Source: an uncultured Verrucomicrobia subdivision 3 bacterium (lineage in GTDB: Bacteria > Verrucomicrobiota > Verrucomicrobiae > Limisphaerales > UBA11358). From it: 52,462 bases of DNA. Shown here one piece after another: positions 42,122 to 49,826 of the stretch. The stretch covers positions 1-52,462 of the forward strand of contig CAINDH010000284.1 in NCBI GenBank assembly GCA_903847285.1. Direction: 5' to 3'. The notes under the pieces were generated by a model. It was not told the DNA's origin and searched no databases. It was given only the letters and a program-made list of their open reading frames with translations. A program made the translations under genes and the position numbers. Numbering within the stretch: position 1 is the first letter of the stretch; each line of letters opens with the position of its first letter.

Positions 42122-43065
42122 TCCACCACCTCCGATTTGGGCTTCGTGACTTGAACGTAGATATCTTCGAGCGAATGGCGGCTGCGCGTTAGCTCGCGCA
42201 AATTCCAACCGTTCGCGCGCGTCAGGGCTGAGATGACCGGGCGCAAATCTTTGCCGTCCGGCGGCGTCAAGGCGCAGCGATAAAAATCTCCGTCGCACTG
42301 CGACAAATCAAAATGCTCTACGTCCACGAGATTCTCGAACGCCGCGCGCAGCGCCGCGACGGGCGCGGCGATCTCCGCGATGACCTGACTGCCGCCCGCC
42401 ATTCGCTGTTGTAAATTTTCCGGCGTGTCCGACGCCACCACGCGCCCGCCAAACATGATGAGCACGCGCCCGCACATCATTTCCACTTCCGGCAAAATAT
42501 GTGTGGAAATCAAAACCGTATGTTTGCCTGCCAGACTTTTAATGAGCGCGCGAACAGAACGAATCTGATGCGGGTCAAGTCCGATGGTCGGTTCATCAAG
42601 GATGATTAACTCTGGCTCGTGCACCAGCGCGTCCGCCAGTCCGACGCGTTGCTTGTAGCCCTTGGAAAGCTGACCGATGACACGGCGGCCCACGTCTTTT
42701 AGGCCGCATTGATCCATGACCTTGTTCACGCGCTCGCGGGATTTACTCCAGCCGAGGCCCTTGAGCCGCGCACGAAATTTTAAATACTCGCGCACGCGCA
42801 TCTCGGGATAGAGCGGATTATTTTCCGGCATATAGCCGATGCGGCGGCGCGCCTCGTCCGAATCGTGAAAGACATCGAAGCCACCCACGCGCACTGTGCC
42901 GCTCGTCGCCGGCATGAAGCCGGACAAAACGCGCATCGTCGTGCTTTTGCCTGCGCCATTCGGGCCGAGCAGGCCAACGATTTCGCCGCGTGCCACGGTG
43001 AACGAAATATCGTCCACCGCCGTGCGGCCAGCGTAGCGTTTGGTCAAATTGGAAACTTCAATCAT
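42118..43065 (-). CDS. GldA-like ABC transporter ATP-binding protein
   Basis: A 315-residue ATPase: Walker A LLGPNGAGKSTTMRVLSG near residue 33, signature LSKGYKQRVGLADAL, Walker B LIILDEPTIGLDP and the switch histidine in STHILPE. The LSKGY form of the signature is common in this ATPase group. The last 100 residues are a variable domain. It is the first gene of the minus-strand run GldA-GldF-GldG-DUF4340-remnant-copA-DUF2071. It is divergent from the DUF2851 gene across a 295-base gap. Confidence 0.93.
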   Translation of the reverse strand: MIEVSNLTKRYAGRTAVDDISFTVARGEIVGLLGPNGAGKSTTMRVLSGFMPATSGTVRVGGFDVFHDSDEARRRIGYMPENNPLYPEMRVREYLKFRARLKGLGWSKSRERVNKVMDQCGLKDVGRRVIGQLSKGYKQRVGLADALVHEPELIILDEPTIGLDPHQIRSVRALIKSLAGKHTVLISTHILPEVEMMCGRVLIMFGGRVVASDTPENLQQRMAGGSQVIAEIAAPVAALRAAFENLVDVEHFDLSQCDGDFYRCALTPPDGKDLRPVISALTRANGWNLRELTRSRHSLEDIYVQVTKPKSEVVE

Positions 43066-43360
43066 CGGTGCGTAACCCGTAAAAAATCGTGCGCCAGTGT
43101 AGCCGGAGATTCTCTACGGCGGCGAACAAAAACTTCAACGCGCCATGATTGAACAGGCTAAAACGGATTTGGTTGCGGTGAAAATAATTTTGCCCGCATT
43201 CGCAAAGACTTTTTAAGCTGGTTGGAAATTTTTGCGTGCGCTGAATCCGCAAGCCTACGGACTTCCTCACCTTCGGGGGCGAGAAAACTAGATTAAACCC
43301 GCTCACGACCTAACCAAAAGCCGTCTTGACTTGCCGTGCGCCTCGAAAAAAACTGCCGAT
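43066..43360. other. Intergenic gap between divergent GldA-like and DUF2851 genes
   Basis: About 295 bases with no convincing gene. It should carry two divergent promoters. I see a TTGACT at 43326-43331 but no good -10 after it, and no strong hairpin or operator. Confidence 0.4.
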
Positions 43361-44881
43361 GTGAATTTCCACGCGGAAAACTTCTATGCCGCCTGGCGTG
43401 AGCGCTGCCGGGCGCTCACGTTGAGGGATGAAAACTCCACTCCGCCGGAAAAATTGTTACAGGCGGTCTGGCAACATCAGCGGCTCCAGCGTGGCGTGTT
43501 GCGGACGGCAGATGGACGAGTGGTAAAGGTATTGCATCCGGGATTTGCCAGTGCGGAGGGTGGGCCGGATTTTCGCGGTGCGGTCTTGCAGTTTGAAAAT
43601 GAAAAACCGGTGGCTGGCGACGTGGAAATTGATCTGCAGCCCAGTGGCTGGCGCGCTCACGGACACGACACGAACCCAAATTTTAAAACCGTCATCCTGC
43701 ACGTCATCTGGGATAGGGCACCAAGCACCAGCTCAGCCCGAACAACATCTTTTGCGACCTTATCACTAAAAAACTTCCTCGATGCTCCGCTAGCTGAACT
43801 CGCGGCAGCGTTGGAGAACGAATCTGGATTGCCGGAAAACTTGCGCGGCAAATGTTCCGCACCCCTGGCGGAACTTTCCGAAAAGCAACTGACGGAACTC
43901 TTGCACGCCGCAGCAAAAGTCAGATTTCAAAACAAGGCCCACGCGATGCTTGCCCGCGCGAAACAGTCCGGCTGGGAGCAGGTGCTGTGGGAAAATCTAT
44001 TCCGCGCGCTCGGTTACAAGCACAATGTCTGGCCGATGTTGAATCTGGCCGAAACCAAACCCCGCTGGGCGCGTGGCACCGCTTCCGCTTTTGAGATTCA
44101 GTCACGCTTGCTCGGTGTCAGTGGGCTGTTGCCGGACGAATTGACGCGTTCGCAAAAAAGTTCAGACACTTTCCTGCGCCGCGCGTGGGACGGCTGGTGG
44201 CGCGACCGCGATGAATTTGCCGACTGCATATTGCCACGCACGGTCTGGAAATTTCACGGCCTGCGCCCGGCCAATCATCCGCAACGGCGTCTGGCACTGG
44301 CGGCGCATTGGCTGGCAGCGGAAAATCTGGTTTCAAAAATTGAAGGGTGGTGTGCGGCGGATTTATTGAACGGTAAGGCGGCGATGCCGCGCCGACGGAC
44401 AGGCACGGAGGCTGCCCCGAAGGTCAGCCCTGCTAAGCTGACCGCATCGCTCCACGAAATTTTCCAAGTCGAGCGCGATGAGTTTTGGTCGTGGCACTGG
44501 ACGTTCAAATCCGCGCGGCTGGCGAAGCCGCAGCCGTTGCTGGGCGAGGCGCGGGTCACGGATTTGGCGGTGAACGTGGTGCTGCCGTGGCTATGGATTC
44601 GCGCAAAGGAAGGTGGCAATGAACGAATTTTGCGCGAGGTGGAGCGAAGGTTTTTCGCGTGGTCGGCGGCGGAAGATAATTCCGTTTTGAAGCTCGCGCG
44701 ACAGCGGTTGCTGGGAACTTCCAGCGTTCGCATTTTGAAAAGCGCGTCGCAACAGCAAGGCTTGATGCAGGTCGTCCGGGATTTTTGTGAACACTCGAAT
44801 GCCATCTGTGCGGACTGCCGCTTTCCCGAATTGGTTCGTGGCTGGACGACAGTGGGTGGTTCAAGTCGCGCTGCGACTTGA
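43361..44881 (+). CDS. DUF2851 family protein
   Basis: A protein of about 506 residues of the DUF2851 family, of unknown function. The diagnostic N-terminal block is GRVVKVLHPGFASAEGGPDFRGAVLQFENEKPVAGDVEIDLQPSGWRAHGHD. Further blocks are FRALGYKHN near residue 220 and the C-terminal ARQRLLG followed by a cysteine-containing tail. The start is uncertain: I use the GTG at 43361; an in-frame TTG lies at 43331. A poorly conserved stretch encoded by 44395-44450 carries a palindrome and may be an insertion. It stands alone between divergent ABC genes and the SPFH pair. Confidence 0.82.
   Translation: MNFHAENFYAAWRERCRALTLRDENSTPPEKLLQAVWQHQRLQRGVLRTADGRVVKVLHPGFASAEGGPDFRGAVLQFENEKPVAGDVEIDLQPSGWRAHGHDTNPNFKTVILHVIWDRAPSTSSARTTSFATLSLKNFLDAPLAELAAALENESGLPENLRGKCSAPLAELSEKQLTELLHAAAKVRFQNKAHAMLARAKQSGWEQVLWENLFRALGYKHNVWPMLNLAETKPRWARGTASAFEIQSRLLGVSGLLPDELTRSQKSSDTFLRRAWDGWWRDRDEFADCILPRTVWKFHGLRPANHPQRRLALAAHWLAAENLVSKIEGWCAADLLNGKAAMPRRRTGTEAAPKVSPAKLTASLHEIFQVERDEFWSWHWTFKSARLAKPQPLLGEARVTDLAVNVVLPWLWIRAKEGGNERILREVERRFFAWSAAEDNSVLKLARQRLLGTSSVRILKSASQQQGLMQVVRDFCEHSNAICADCRFPELVRGWTTVGGSSRAAT
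44422..44443. repeat. 7-base inverted repeat inside the DUF2851 gene
   Basis: GGTCAGC (44422-44428) and GCTGACC (44437-44443) flank an eight-base loop. It lies in a stretch of low-complexity codons (about residues 345-370) that does not resemble the rest of the protein. Confidence 0.45.
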
Positions 44882-45035
44882 GCTGAATACGCGCGGTCAC
44901 TCTGAGGCGCGAGAACTTTGGTCCAGGAAAAACTCCGTTGCCTGACGCTGCGCTCGGCGACGGCAAAGGTCGCTGTGCAACCTAAGCCACCTAAAAAATT
45001 CTCGACTTGGTTGGGCGCGGGTTTATGGTGGCGAC

Positions 45036-46013
45036 ATGAGCGCCATATTCTTCGGCAGTGTCATTGGATTCATCGGCTGGTTTCTTTCACGGTATCTCCT
45101 CGGCGGACTTTACACCGTGAACCAAAACGAACGCGCGGTGAAAACGAGCTTTGGTCGAGCACAACGGATTGCCGACGCGACGACGGCGAGCGATCCCATC
45201 GCGGAGTCGCTGACGGAGGAGGAAAAGTTGCGCTATATCTATCCGCAGGTGCGAGTGATTCCGCCGGGCGGGCCGTATTTCAAGTGGCCGTGGGAAAAGG
45301 TCTATAAAGTTTCCGTGGCCACGCAGACATTAAGTATGGCGTTCGACCCGGACAACGGCTCAGCGAATCAAGGCGGGCAAATTCTTGAAGCAGTTACTAA
45401 AGATCAGCTCAACACGGGACTCACGGGGCAGATTCGCTACCGCATTTCGGAGCGGAATCTTTATGCGTATCTCTTCGGCGTAAAACGCCCCATCAGTCAC
45501 GTCATGGGCTATTTCGTTTCGGTGTTGCGCGAGCGCATCGCAAATTTTGAAGCACCGAAGCAGGCGGTGACCGACCCGGAGGCAAGTATCGTCATCGGAA
45601 TTTCCATTAACGATCTGCGAAAAAATTTGCGCGACTTGAATGAGCACATGGATCGCGAGTGCCGTTCGTCCACGGCGCGTTACGGCATCGAGCTAGACGC
45701 GTCGCTGATCACGAGCATTGACCCGCCACCTGAAGTGGAGTCGGCGCTTGCGGCGATCAACACGGCGCACAACCAGGTTTCCTCGGACATCAGTCTCGCG
45801 CAGGCGACGGCGGACCAAAAAATTGAACAGTCAAAACGCGCAGTCGAAATTGAAACGCTCCGGGCTCAGGCAGAGGTGGAACCGTTGCGGCAGCTGAACG
45901 CGCAGCTTGCGTCGTTGAAAGTTTCCGGCGATGGCGCACTGGATTCTTATCTGCGCAACGTGCGGCTTTCACTCTACACCAAGGCCAACCAAGTAATTCT
46001 GGAGAGCAAATAA
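45036..46013 (+). CDS. SPFH/Band 7 membrane protein (first of a pair)
   Basis: A 325-residue protein with an N-terminal membrane helix (residues 4-26) and an SPFH domain: LYTVNQNERAVKTSFGRAQ, PPGGPYFKWPWEKVYKVSVATQTLSMAFD and LNTGLTGQIRYRISERNLYAYLFGV. The end is a long helix (ISLAQATADQKIEQSKRAVEIETLRAQAEVEPLR), as in HflK/HflC and flotillin-like proteins that oligomerise on membranes. The next SPFH gene starts one base after its stop, so the two are likely to form a hetero-oligomer. No protease gene adjoins. Confidence 0.88.
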   Translation: MSAIFFGSVIGFIGWFLSRYLLGGLYTVNQNERAVKTSFGRAQRIADATTASDPIAESLTEEEKLRYIYPQVRVIPPGGPYFKWPWEKVYKVSVATQTLSMAFDPDNGSANQGGQILEAVTKDQLNTGLTGQIRYRISERNLYAYLFGVKRPISHVMGYFVSVLRERIANFEAPKQAVTDPEASIVIGISINDLRKNLRDLNEHMDRECRSSTARYGIELDASLITSIDPPPEVESALAAINTAHNQVSSDISLAQATADQKIEQSKRAVEIETLRAQAEVEPLRQLNAQLASLKVSGDGALDSYLRNVRLSLYTKANQVILESK

Positions 46014-46014
46014 T

Positions 46015-46926
46015 ATGGATACCTTCAAAGTTTTCGCCATCGCGCTCATCATCTCGTTCATTGCGTGGACCATCATCGTGCCGTTGTTTCTAGCGGTTTG
46101 CCGACTGTGCGGACTGTTCACGATTGTGAACGAAGGCCGCTGCAAAGTTTATATGCTGTTCGGAAAAGTCGTAGCGACGCTGAACGAGCCGGGGCTGCAT
46201 TTCCTGCCGGTAAAAATGGGTTGGCGCGCGTTCATCGTGAACTTTCTCGGCAAGTGTTACGATCTGGATATGCGGCTCGATCAAGAATATCTCCGCAGCC
46301 AGCCAGTGAATTCCGAGGAGGGTGCGCCGATGGGAATCGGCATCTGGTATGAAATGTCGTTAAGCAATCCCGTCGCCTATCTTTTCAAGAACGCCGACCC
46401 ACGCGGCTCGCTCGCGGCGAACGTGAGCAATTCTACCGTGCGTTGCTTGAGCAATTTGCCGTTGGACGAGATGCTGGAAAACCGCCACTCGATGAGCACA
46501 ACGGTGCGCAAGGAAGTTTCGCCCAAGTCGAGCGAATGGGGCTATGCACTCGGTTCGGTGTATATCCGCAAAGTGCATTTCCGAGACGAGAACATGATCA
46601 AGCAGATCGAGGAAAAAGTGGTGAACCGTTTGCGTCAAGTCACAGCCGCGATCAAGCAGGCGGGCGCGAATCAGGTAAACATCATCACCAGCACGGCAGA
46701 GCGGCAGGCGGCGGTGGCGTTCGCGCAGGCGGCAGCCATGCGCCCCCGCATCGTAGGCGAGGCGTTGCAGGAAATTTCCAAAGACAAGCAGGTTTCCGCC
46801 GCGCTTTTCAATGTGCTGGAGGTGCAAAATCTTCTGGCCAGCGGCGCACGCATCACCATCATTCCGAAGAATAACGAACTGCTCGCGGCGCTGGTGGCGG
46901 ATAAGTCGGTGCCGACGGTGAAATAA
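46015..46926 (+). CDS. SPFH/Band 7 membrane protein (second of a pair)
   Basis: A 303-residue protein with an N-terminal membrane helix (residues 7-32) and a diverged SPFH domain: FTIVNEGRCKVYMLFGKVVATLNEPGLHFLP, QPVNSEEGAPMGIGIWYEMSLSNPVAYLF and MSTTVRKEVSPKSSEWGYALGSVYIRKVHFRD. The helical end contains ERQAAVAFAQAAAMRPRIVGEALQEI. It differs a lot from its neighbour, so this is an old pair rather than a recent duplicate. A weak GGAG lies before the start. Two hairpins follow its stop. Confidence 0.88.
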   Translation: MDTFKVFAIALIISFIAWTIIVPLFLAVCRLCGLFTIVNEGRCKVYMLFGKVVATLNEPGLHFLPVKMGWRAFIVNFLGKCYDLDMRLDQEYLRSQPVNSEEGAPMGIGIWYEMSLSNPVAYLFKNADPRGSLAANVSNSTVRCLSNLPLDEMLENRHSMSTTVRKEVSPKSSEWGYALGSVYIRKVHFRDENMIKQIEEKVVNRLRQVTAAIKQAGANQVNIITSTAERQAAVAFAQAAAMRPRIVGEALQEISKDKQVSAALFNVLEVQNLLASGARITIIPKNNELLAALVADKSVPTVK

Positions 46927-46935
46927 AGTGGATCG

Positions 46936-46957
46936 CGGAGCATTGCGCTATGCTCCG
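46936..46957 (+). repeat. 8-base hairpin after the SPFH operon
   Basis: CGGAGCAT (46936-46943) and ATGCTCCG (46950-46957) pair perfectly around TGCGCT, nine bases after the stop of the second SPFH gene. No T-run follows on the plus strand. It may end or stabilise the SPFH transcript together with the next hairpin. Confidence 0.5.
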
Positions 46958-46961
46958 GCAA

Positions 46962-46991
46962 ATAAAAAAGGCCGTCCTTGCGGACGGCCTT
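46962..46991 (-). terminator. Strong rho-independent terminator of the small basic gene
   Basis: AAGGCCGTCC (46968-46977) pairs perfectly with GGACGGCCTT (46982-46991) around TTGC. On the minus strand it is followed by TTTTATT, an ideal terminator 20 bases after the TAG of the 35-residue gene. On the plus strand it may also help end the SPFH transcript. Confidence 0.88.
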
Positions 46992-47011
46992 CGTGAATTG
47001 TTTCGCTGCGG

Positions 47012-47119
47012 CTACTTCTTTTTCTTGGCGGCCTTCTTCGTCTTGACGACGGCTTTCTGGCGCTTGATGTAGGCCTTGCGGCGTTTCTTGTGTTCGGTTC
47101 GATTGTGTTGTTGTCCCAT
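47012..47119 (-). CDS. Small, highly basic 35-residue protein
   Basis: A 35-codon gene, ATG at 47119 and TAG at 47012-47014. It reads MGQQHNRTEHKKRRKAYIKR and then about 15 mostly basic residues ending AAKKKK, with more than half of its residues Lys, Arg or His. The lysine/arginine-rich composition suggests an RNA- or ribosome-binding protein, like small basic proteins found in this group of bacteria; I do not know its family. Its own strong terminator downstream (46962-46991) and lack of overlap with neighbours support it being a real gene. It lies between the SPFH operon and a divergent lipoprotein gene. Confidence 0.75.
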   Translation of the reverse strand: MGQQHNRTEHKKRRKAYIKRQKAVVKTKKAAKKKK

Positions 47120-47166
47120 ATGTTTCTTTACTTTTTTCGCAGGTTGCGATTTCGTGTGGCTGAACT

Positions 47167-47700
47167 ATGAATTTTTACGCGCGACGATTCAATCTTTATT
47201 TGGTGCTGCTGCTAGCCCTGCCTTGGTGCGGTTGCGCGACATTTCACAAAAAGAAGGCGCCAGAAAAAACCGGAGCTATCCGTCTGCACATCGAATCACC
47301 CATGAGTCTGCCGGAAAAAACTATCACGATCACCCTGCTGCGCTCGTCGCCGGTGGTGGTGACGGTGGAAACGGAACCCATGTTGACGGAGGCCAGCCTG
47401 CTCGCGGCAGCGCTGGTAGAAACTCCCGGTGGTTTTGCGGTGCACTTGAAATTTGATGAAACCGCTGGTTGGATGCTCGAGCAGGCCACGGCCCGGAACC
47501 CAGGCAAACATCTGGTCATCTTCGGCCAATGGGGCGAGACCAAGGCGGACGGACGTTTTATCGCTGCGCCAGTCATCAACCATCGCATCGCCGATGCCAC
47601 CGTGACGTTCACGCCCGATGCCTCGCGCGAGGAAGCGCAGCAAATGGTGGACGGCCTGAACAACCTCGCCAAAATCTTGCATACACCGCAGAAAAAATGA
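47167..47700 (+). CDS. Probable lipoprotein with a SecD-head-like domain
   Basis: A 177-residue exported protein. The N-terminal hydrophobic segment (LYLVLLLALPWCGCATF) ends at cysteines that could be lipidated, though WCGC is not a perfect lipobox. The C-terminal 110 residues resemble the SecDF P1 head: FDETAGWMLEQATARNPGKHLVIFG, RFIAAPVINHRIADATVTFTPDASREEAQQMVDGLN. SecD uses this domain in the periplasm to help release exported proteins; here it is free of membrane helices. The stop overlaps the start of an M23 peptidase gene, which suggests joint action at the cell envelope. Confidence 0.78.
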   Translation: MNFYARRFNLYLVLLLALPWCGCATFHKKKAPEKTGAIRLHIESPMSLPEKTITITLLRSSPVVVTVETEPMLTEASLLAAALVETPGGFAVHLKFDETAGWMLEQATARNPGKHLVIFGQWGETKADGRFIAAPVINHRIADATVTFTPDASREEAQQMVDGLNNLAKILHTPQKK

Positions 47701-48716
47701 TTTTCAACTCCTCCCGCCGCCTGCTGCTCACGGCGTCTTTATTTTGCGGCCACCAATTGTCTGCGCAAACACCCTTCGCATTTCCCACCGCGAACCGCGC
47801 GCTTTATGACGCAGGTAATGAGCTGAGATTTTTCGCGCCCACCGCGCCGGACAAGCCGTGGACTAGCGGCAGCTTTGGCTGCGTGCGCAATGACGGTTCA
47901 CGGATGCACGAGGGCTTGGACATCGTCCACCAGCACACTGACAAGCGCGGTGAGCCAACCGACCCAGTGCTCGCCACCGCCGATGGCACAGTGATGTATT
48001 GCAGCGCCAAGGCCGGGCTGTCGAACTACGGAAAATACATCATCATCCGCCACCTAGTTGACGGACTGGAAATCTATTCGCTCTACGCGCACTTGAGCGA
48101 GCTGACGTCCGGTTTGAAATCCGGCGACTCCGTGAAAACCGGCCAAGTCATCGGCACGATGGGGCGCACGTCCACCGCCGAGGCCATTGCGAAAGACCGT
48201 GCGCACGTCCACTTCGAATTGAACCTACTGGCGAATGAAAACTTTGCCGCGTGGTTTAAGAAAAATTCTCCCGGCGAACGAAACGACCATGGCGCGTGGA
48301 ACGGGCAGAATTTTGATGGCCTGGACGCGCGTCAAATCCTCTTGACCGAACATAATCCGGTGAAAAAATTCAACCTGCTCGAATTTGTGCGCGGGCAGAC
48401 CGAGCTGTGCCGCGTGCTGGTGAGGGCAAAAGATTTCCCATATCTGAAACGCTATGCCGCGCTGGTGCTGAAAAATCCAGTCGCGGAAAAAGAGGGCGTG
48501 GCCGGCTATGAAATCGCACTCAACTACAACGGCGTGGCGTTCGCGTTACTGCCTCGGACGGCTTCGGAGATCAAAGGCACGGCGCGTATCCAACTGCTTT
48601 CTGTCAACGCTGGCGAGGCGAACGCCAACCGCTGCCGCAAGCTAGTGGTCCAACGCGGCAGCCGCTGGCAATTGACCGACAAAGGCCGACGCGAGGTGGA
48701 GTTGCTGCTTTACTGA
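47697..48716 (+). CDS. Exported M23 metallopeptidase
   Basis: A 339-residue protein with a signal peptide (RRLLLTASLFCGHQLSA|Q). The M23 (LytM) domain has the zinc motifs HxxxD in MHEGLDIVHQH and HxH in AHVHFELNLL, with ADGTVMYCSAKAG and YSLYAHLSEL between. The C-terminal 150 residues are an extension of unknown role. M23 enzymes cut peptidoglycan cross-bridges or regulate amidases. The ATG at 47697 overlaps the lipoprotein stop by three bases. The frame is open further upstream but inside the lipoprotein gene. Confidence 0.88.
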   Translation: MIFNSSRRLLLTASLFCGHQLSAQTPFAFPTANRALYDAGNELRFFAPTAPDKPWTSGSFGCVRNDGSRMHEGLDIVHQHTDKRGEPTDPVLATADGTVMYCSAKAGLSNYGKYIIIRHLVDGLEIYSLYAHLSELTSGLKSGDSVKTGQVIGTMGRTSTAEAIAKDRAHVHFELNLLANENFAAWFKKNSPGERNDHGAWNGQNFDGLDARQILLTEHNPVKKFNLLEFVRGQTELCRVLVRAKDFPYLKRYAALVLKNPVAEKEGVAGYEIALNYNGVAFALLPRTASEIKGTARIQLLSVNAGEANANRCRKLVVQRGSRWQLTDKGRREVELLLY

Positions 48717-48770
48717 ACGCGGCTTCGGACAGAACTGGATTTCACACCGGCTTTTGACAATAGTCTTGCT

Positions 48771-49817
48771 GTGTCTGCCCATAACGAAAACGCCCGCGTG
48801 CTGCTGACGACCTTGCTCAAACAAGTTTCGCGCTCGTTTTATCTCACGCTGCGGATTCTTCCCGCCGCCGTGCGCCCACAGATCGGGCTCGCGTATCTAC
48901 TCGCCCGCGCCACGGACACTATCGCCGACACCGAACTGCTGCCAGTGGCTGAGCGTCTCGACGCGTTACAACAATTGCGCGCCCGCATCCTCGGCCAATC
49001 TTCAACGCCGCTCAAATTTCGCGAGCTCGCATTGCAGCAAGGCCTGCCCGCCGAACGGGTGTTACTGGAAAAAATTGAGGATGCGCTCGCGTTGCTCGCC
49101 ACGCTTTCCGCCGCGGATTTGAAATGCGTGCGCGACGTGCTCGCCACCATCACGGGCGGGCAGGAGTTGGATTTACGGCGGTTTGGAAAAGTCTCTTCCA
49201 AAAAAATTACCGCGTTGGAAACGGCGGTGGAACTGGATGACTACACCTATCGCGTGGCCGGCTGTGTGGGCGAGTTCTGGACAAAAATTTGCCGCACGCA
49301 TCTGTTTCCAAGCGCGAGACTGGATGAAAAACAATTCATCGCCGACGGCATCCGGTTCGGCAAAGGTCTGCAACTCCTGAACATCCTGCGTGACCTGCCC
49401 GCCGATTTGAAAAATGGCCGCTGCTACCTCCCAAGCCAAAGATTGGACGAGGCCAAGCTATTCCCAGAAATTTTGCTGTCGCCAGCAGCGGCGGAAAAGT
49501 TTCTCCCGCTTTTTCGTGAATACTTGGACAAGGCGGAGTCACACCTCGTGGCGGGCTGGCGTTACACAAACACGCTGCCGTATGGCCAATTTCGCGTGCG
49601 GCTCGCGTGCGCGTGGCCCATTCTCATCGGCCAGCGGACGATTGGGAAGTTGCGCGCCGCTGGCATGACAGATTTACAGACGCGGGTGAAAGTTTCGCGC
49701 GGCGAAGTGTGGCACATCATTTTGCTGTCGCTGCTCGCATGCCCGCTGCCATTTCTGTGGCGACAACAGTTCGTCCCGACCCGAAAAGCAGTTGCTTCCA
49801 ACGACGAATTGGCGTAA
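48771..49817 (+). CDS. Squalene/phytoene synthase family protein
   Basis: A 348-residue prenyl-condensing enzyme. The first acidic motif is YLLARATDTIADTELLP (a DTIADT variant), then FGKGLQLLNILRDLPADLKNGRCYLP with the second acidic motif, and YTYRVAGCVGEFWTKI. These are typical of squalene synthases and phytoene/dehydrosqualene synthases, so it makes a C30 or C40 precursor of hopanoids or carotenoids. No cyclase or desaturase gene is in view. The start is a GTG at 48771. The preceding M23 gene ends 54 bases upstream, so it may be in the same transcript. Confidence 0.9.
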   Translation: MSAHNENARVLLTTLLKQVSRSFYLTLRILPAAVRPQIGLAYLLARATDTIADTELLPVAERLDALQQLRARILGQSSTPLKFRELALQQGLPAERVLLEKIEDALALLATLSAADLKCVRDVLATITGGQELDLRRFGKVSSKKITALETAVELDDYTYRVAGCVGEFWTKICRTHLFPSARLDEKQFIADGIRFGKGLQLLNILRDLPADLKNGRCYLPSQRLDEAKLFPEILLSPAAAEKFLPLFREYLDKAESHLVAGWRYTNTLPYGQFRVRLACAWPILIGQRTIGKLRAAGMTDLQTRVKVSRGEVWHIILLSLLACPLPFLWRQQFVPTRKAVASNDELA

Positions 49818-49826
49818 GAAAGCGTC

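Noticed and set aside
43719..43739. Another 7-base repeat (CACCAAG, CACCAGC) inside the DUF2851 gene
   Set aside because: Only two matching units, which can easily arise by chance in GC-rich coding sequence.
48754..48784. TTGACA at 48754 as promoter of the squalene-synthase-type gene
   Set aside because: The start codon at 48771 lies too close: the matching -10 would fall inside the coding region, and no good -10 is present.
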